A DNA stretch of 16,648 nt from contig JBEVVH010000063.1 of assembly GCA_040507245.1 (NCBI GenBank), positions 1 to 16,648 on the forward strand, written 5' to 3'. The notes below the pieces were generated by a model. It saw only the letters and a list, made by a program, of their open reading frames with translations, did no database searches and was not told the origin of the DNA. Shown one piece after another: positions 15,298-16,648 of this stretch; positions within the stretch are counted from its first letter, which is position 1, and each line of letters opens with the position of its first letter. Made by a program: the position numbers and the translations under genes. The stretch is from Thiodiazotropha sp040507245. Its GTDB lineage: Bacteria > Pseudomonadota > Gammaproteobacteria > Chromatiales > Chromatiaceae.

Positions 15298-15452
15298 GAA
15301 TCCGCTCCTTAACCGAACATAGTCGAAAAGCTAATTTGCCACGGGCATTCCAGGCACATGCGTTGCTTGCAATGCCTTCGATTGAAATGTCACCTGCCAG
15401 TCAAATGCTGAAGGTCGAAATCAATCGTGATGCTTTCTCATAAAGATAGTGC

Positions 15453-15484
15453 AAAAAGAAAAAAGGCCGTGCCGAAGCACGGCC
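15453..15484 (-). terminator. Rho-independent terminator of aceA
   Basis: Read on the minus strand, GGCCGTGC, a TTCG loop and GCACGGCC make a perfect eight-base stem (15465-15484), followed directly by TTTTTTCTTTTT (15453-15464). It lies 30 bases after the aceA stop. A UUCG tetraloop with a T-tract is a textbook intrinsic terminator. Confidence 0.96.
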
Positions 15485-15514
15485 AAAGGGCAGAAATCAA
15501 TCAAACGGAAAGGA

Positions 15515-16561
15515 TTACATCCCGGCTGCGCTATCGAACTGAGCCTCTTCCGTGGATCCGGTCAGTGCGGTAACCGAGGAAGCGCCTCCCTGAATCACGG
15601 TTGTGACATCATCGAAGTAACCGGCACCCACCTCCTGCTGGTGAGACACGAAGGTATAGCCCCGATCCCGAGCGGCGAATTCAGGCTGTTGCACCTTTTC
15701 AACATAGTGCTTCATACCTTCGCCGCGGGCATAGTCGTAGGCCAGGTCAAACATGTTGAACCACATGTTATGAATACCTGCGAGAGTAATGAACTGGTAC
15801 TTGTAACCCATGTCCGAAAGCTCGTCCTGGAACCGTGCAATGGTCCTGTCGTCCAGGTTTTTCTTCCAGTTGAACGAGGGTGAACAGTTATAGGCCAGCA
15901 GTTTGTTGGGATTTTCAGCCAGCACCGCCTGCGCGAACTCACGCGCGAATCCCAAGTCGGGAGTCCCGGTCTCGCACTACACCAGGTCCGCATATGGGGC
16001 GTAGGCCACACCCCGTGAAATCGCCTGTTCGAGACCGTTCTTCACACGATAGAACCCCTCACCGGTACGTTGGCCCGTGAGGAAGGGTTGATCGTTCGGA
16101 TCCACATCCGAAGTCAGCAGATTCGCGGCTTCAGAATCGGTGCGCGCCAAAACCAGGGTGGGAACACCCATCACGTCCGCGGCGAGTCTTGCAGCGATGA
16201 GTTTTTGCACCGCCTCCTGGGTGGGTACCAGAACCTTGCCACCCATGTGGCCACACTTCTTCACCGCGGCCAGCTGATCTTCAAAATGCACACCGGCGGC
16301 ACCCGCGGTGATCATGTTCTTCATCAGCTCGAAGGCGTTCAGCACACCACCGAAACCAGCCTCCGCATCCGCCACAATCGGCAGAAAATAATCCGTGTAA
16401 CCCTCGTCACCGGGTTCCAGTCCACGGGACCATTGGATCTCGTCGGCACGTTTGAAGGAGTTGTTGATCCGGCGCACCATGGTGGGCACCGAATCATAGG
16501 CGTACAGGGACTGGTCCGGGTACATGGTTTCAGAGGTGTTGCCGTCGGCAGCCACCTGCCA
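15515..16561 (-). pseudogene. aceA: Isocitrate lyase, 5'-truncated and interrupted by an amber codon
   Basis: The product is an E. coli-type isocitrate lyase (glyoxylate shunt: isocitrate to succinate plus glyoxylate). Homology is excellent from WQVAADGNTSETMYPDQS to the C-terminal SVTALTGSTEEAQF, including the catalytic KKCGHMGGK loop, ADAEAGFGG, and CSPSFNWKKNLDD. Two defects are visible. First, TAG at 15977-15979 replaces the Trp codon expected in ADLVWCET (TGG to TAG, one base); the frame is open on both sides. Second, homology stops at 16561, so about 92 N-terminal residues of the usual ~434 are missing and the upstream sequence is unrelated and soon hits a stop in this frame. The terminator and 3' half are pristine, so loss would be recent. 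A base error for the TAG cannot be excluded. Confidence 0.88.
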
Positions 16562-16648
16562 GCAAGCGAGTCTTCGATCTCATGAAAGATTTTGGGACAT
16601 CCAAGTCCACCAAAATCGATTCGATCTTTGACAGCCTATTAGTGCCCC
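16562..16648. other. Unidentified right-edge sequence replacing the aceA 5' end
   Basis: These 87 bases show no isocitrate lyase similarity in any frame. They are palindrome-rich: GATTTTGG (16588-16595) pairs with CCAAAATC (16610-16617), extendable by three base pairs past a bulge, and ATCGATTCGAT lies just after (16615-16625). A plus-strand frame opens at ATG 16582 and runs off the end (MKDFGTSKSTKIDSIFDSLL), but I do not recognise it. The terminus of an insertion sequence or other repeat is the likeliest reading; a chimeric assembly is the alternative. Confidence 0.45.

Overview
The window reads as a chromosomal segment of a gammaproteobacterium. The E. coli-like AceA, PpnN and RraA sequences and the moxR-DUF58-tgpA gene order support this. 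The gene set would fit a Chromatiales-like sulfur oxidiser or a relative of one, but nothing seen fixes the genus. Genes are closely packed. Most belong to known families, so the interest lies in damaged active sites, unusual domain combinations and structured leaders.

Layout. Positions 87-3768 (+) hold the tail of a MoxR AAA+ ATPase, a DUF58 protein and a TgpA-type membrane transglutaminase. They overlap by a few bases each and form one operon. Meeting them tail to tail is a type I signal peptidase-like gene (3756-4421, -) whose catalytic serine reads as proline. Next come a membrane-anchored two-CBS protein (4766-5272, +) and, converging on it, a methyl-accepting chemotaxis protein (5468-7096, -) with a sigma-28-like promoter. 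Positions 7526-9431 (+) carry a BolA/IbaG-like protein and a two-domain SagB-type nitroreductase. A 318-base leader full of mutually exclusive inverted repeats precedes malate dehydrogenase (9750-10736). PpnN nucleosidase (10823-12256) follows, then a secreted alpha/beta hydrolase with a C-terminal repeat-like domain (12304-13695) and an RTX protein of 17 nonapeptides (13893-14732). On the minus strand lie rraA (14803-15297) and an isocitrate lyase gene (15515-16561). The lyase has a textbook terminator but carries an in-frame amber codon and loses its first ~92 codons at the right edge.

How the parts relate. The MoxR-DUF58-TgpA block is a known cell-envelope module. Malate dehydrogenase and isocitrate lyase are central-carbon enzymes of the TCA cycle and glyoxylate shunt, and the shunt looks broken here. 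At both window edges homology stops about 86-87 bases from the end (inside moxR on the left, inside aceA on the right) and is replaced by sequence I cannot identify. This suggests that repeat or mobile elements interrupt both genes, or that the contig broke at repeats. With the Ser-to-Pro signal peptidase, it gives an impression of ongoing gene decay, but assembly or base errors must be excluded first.
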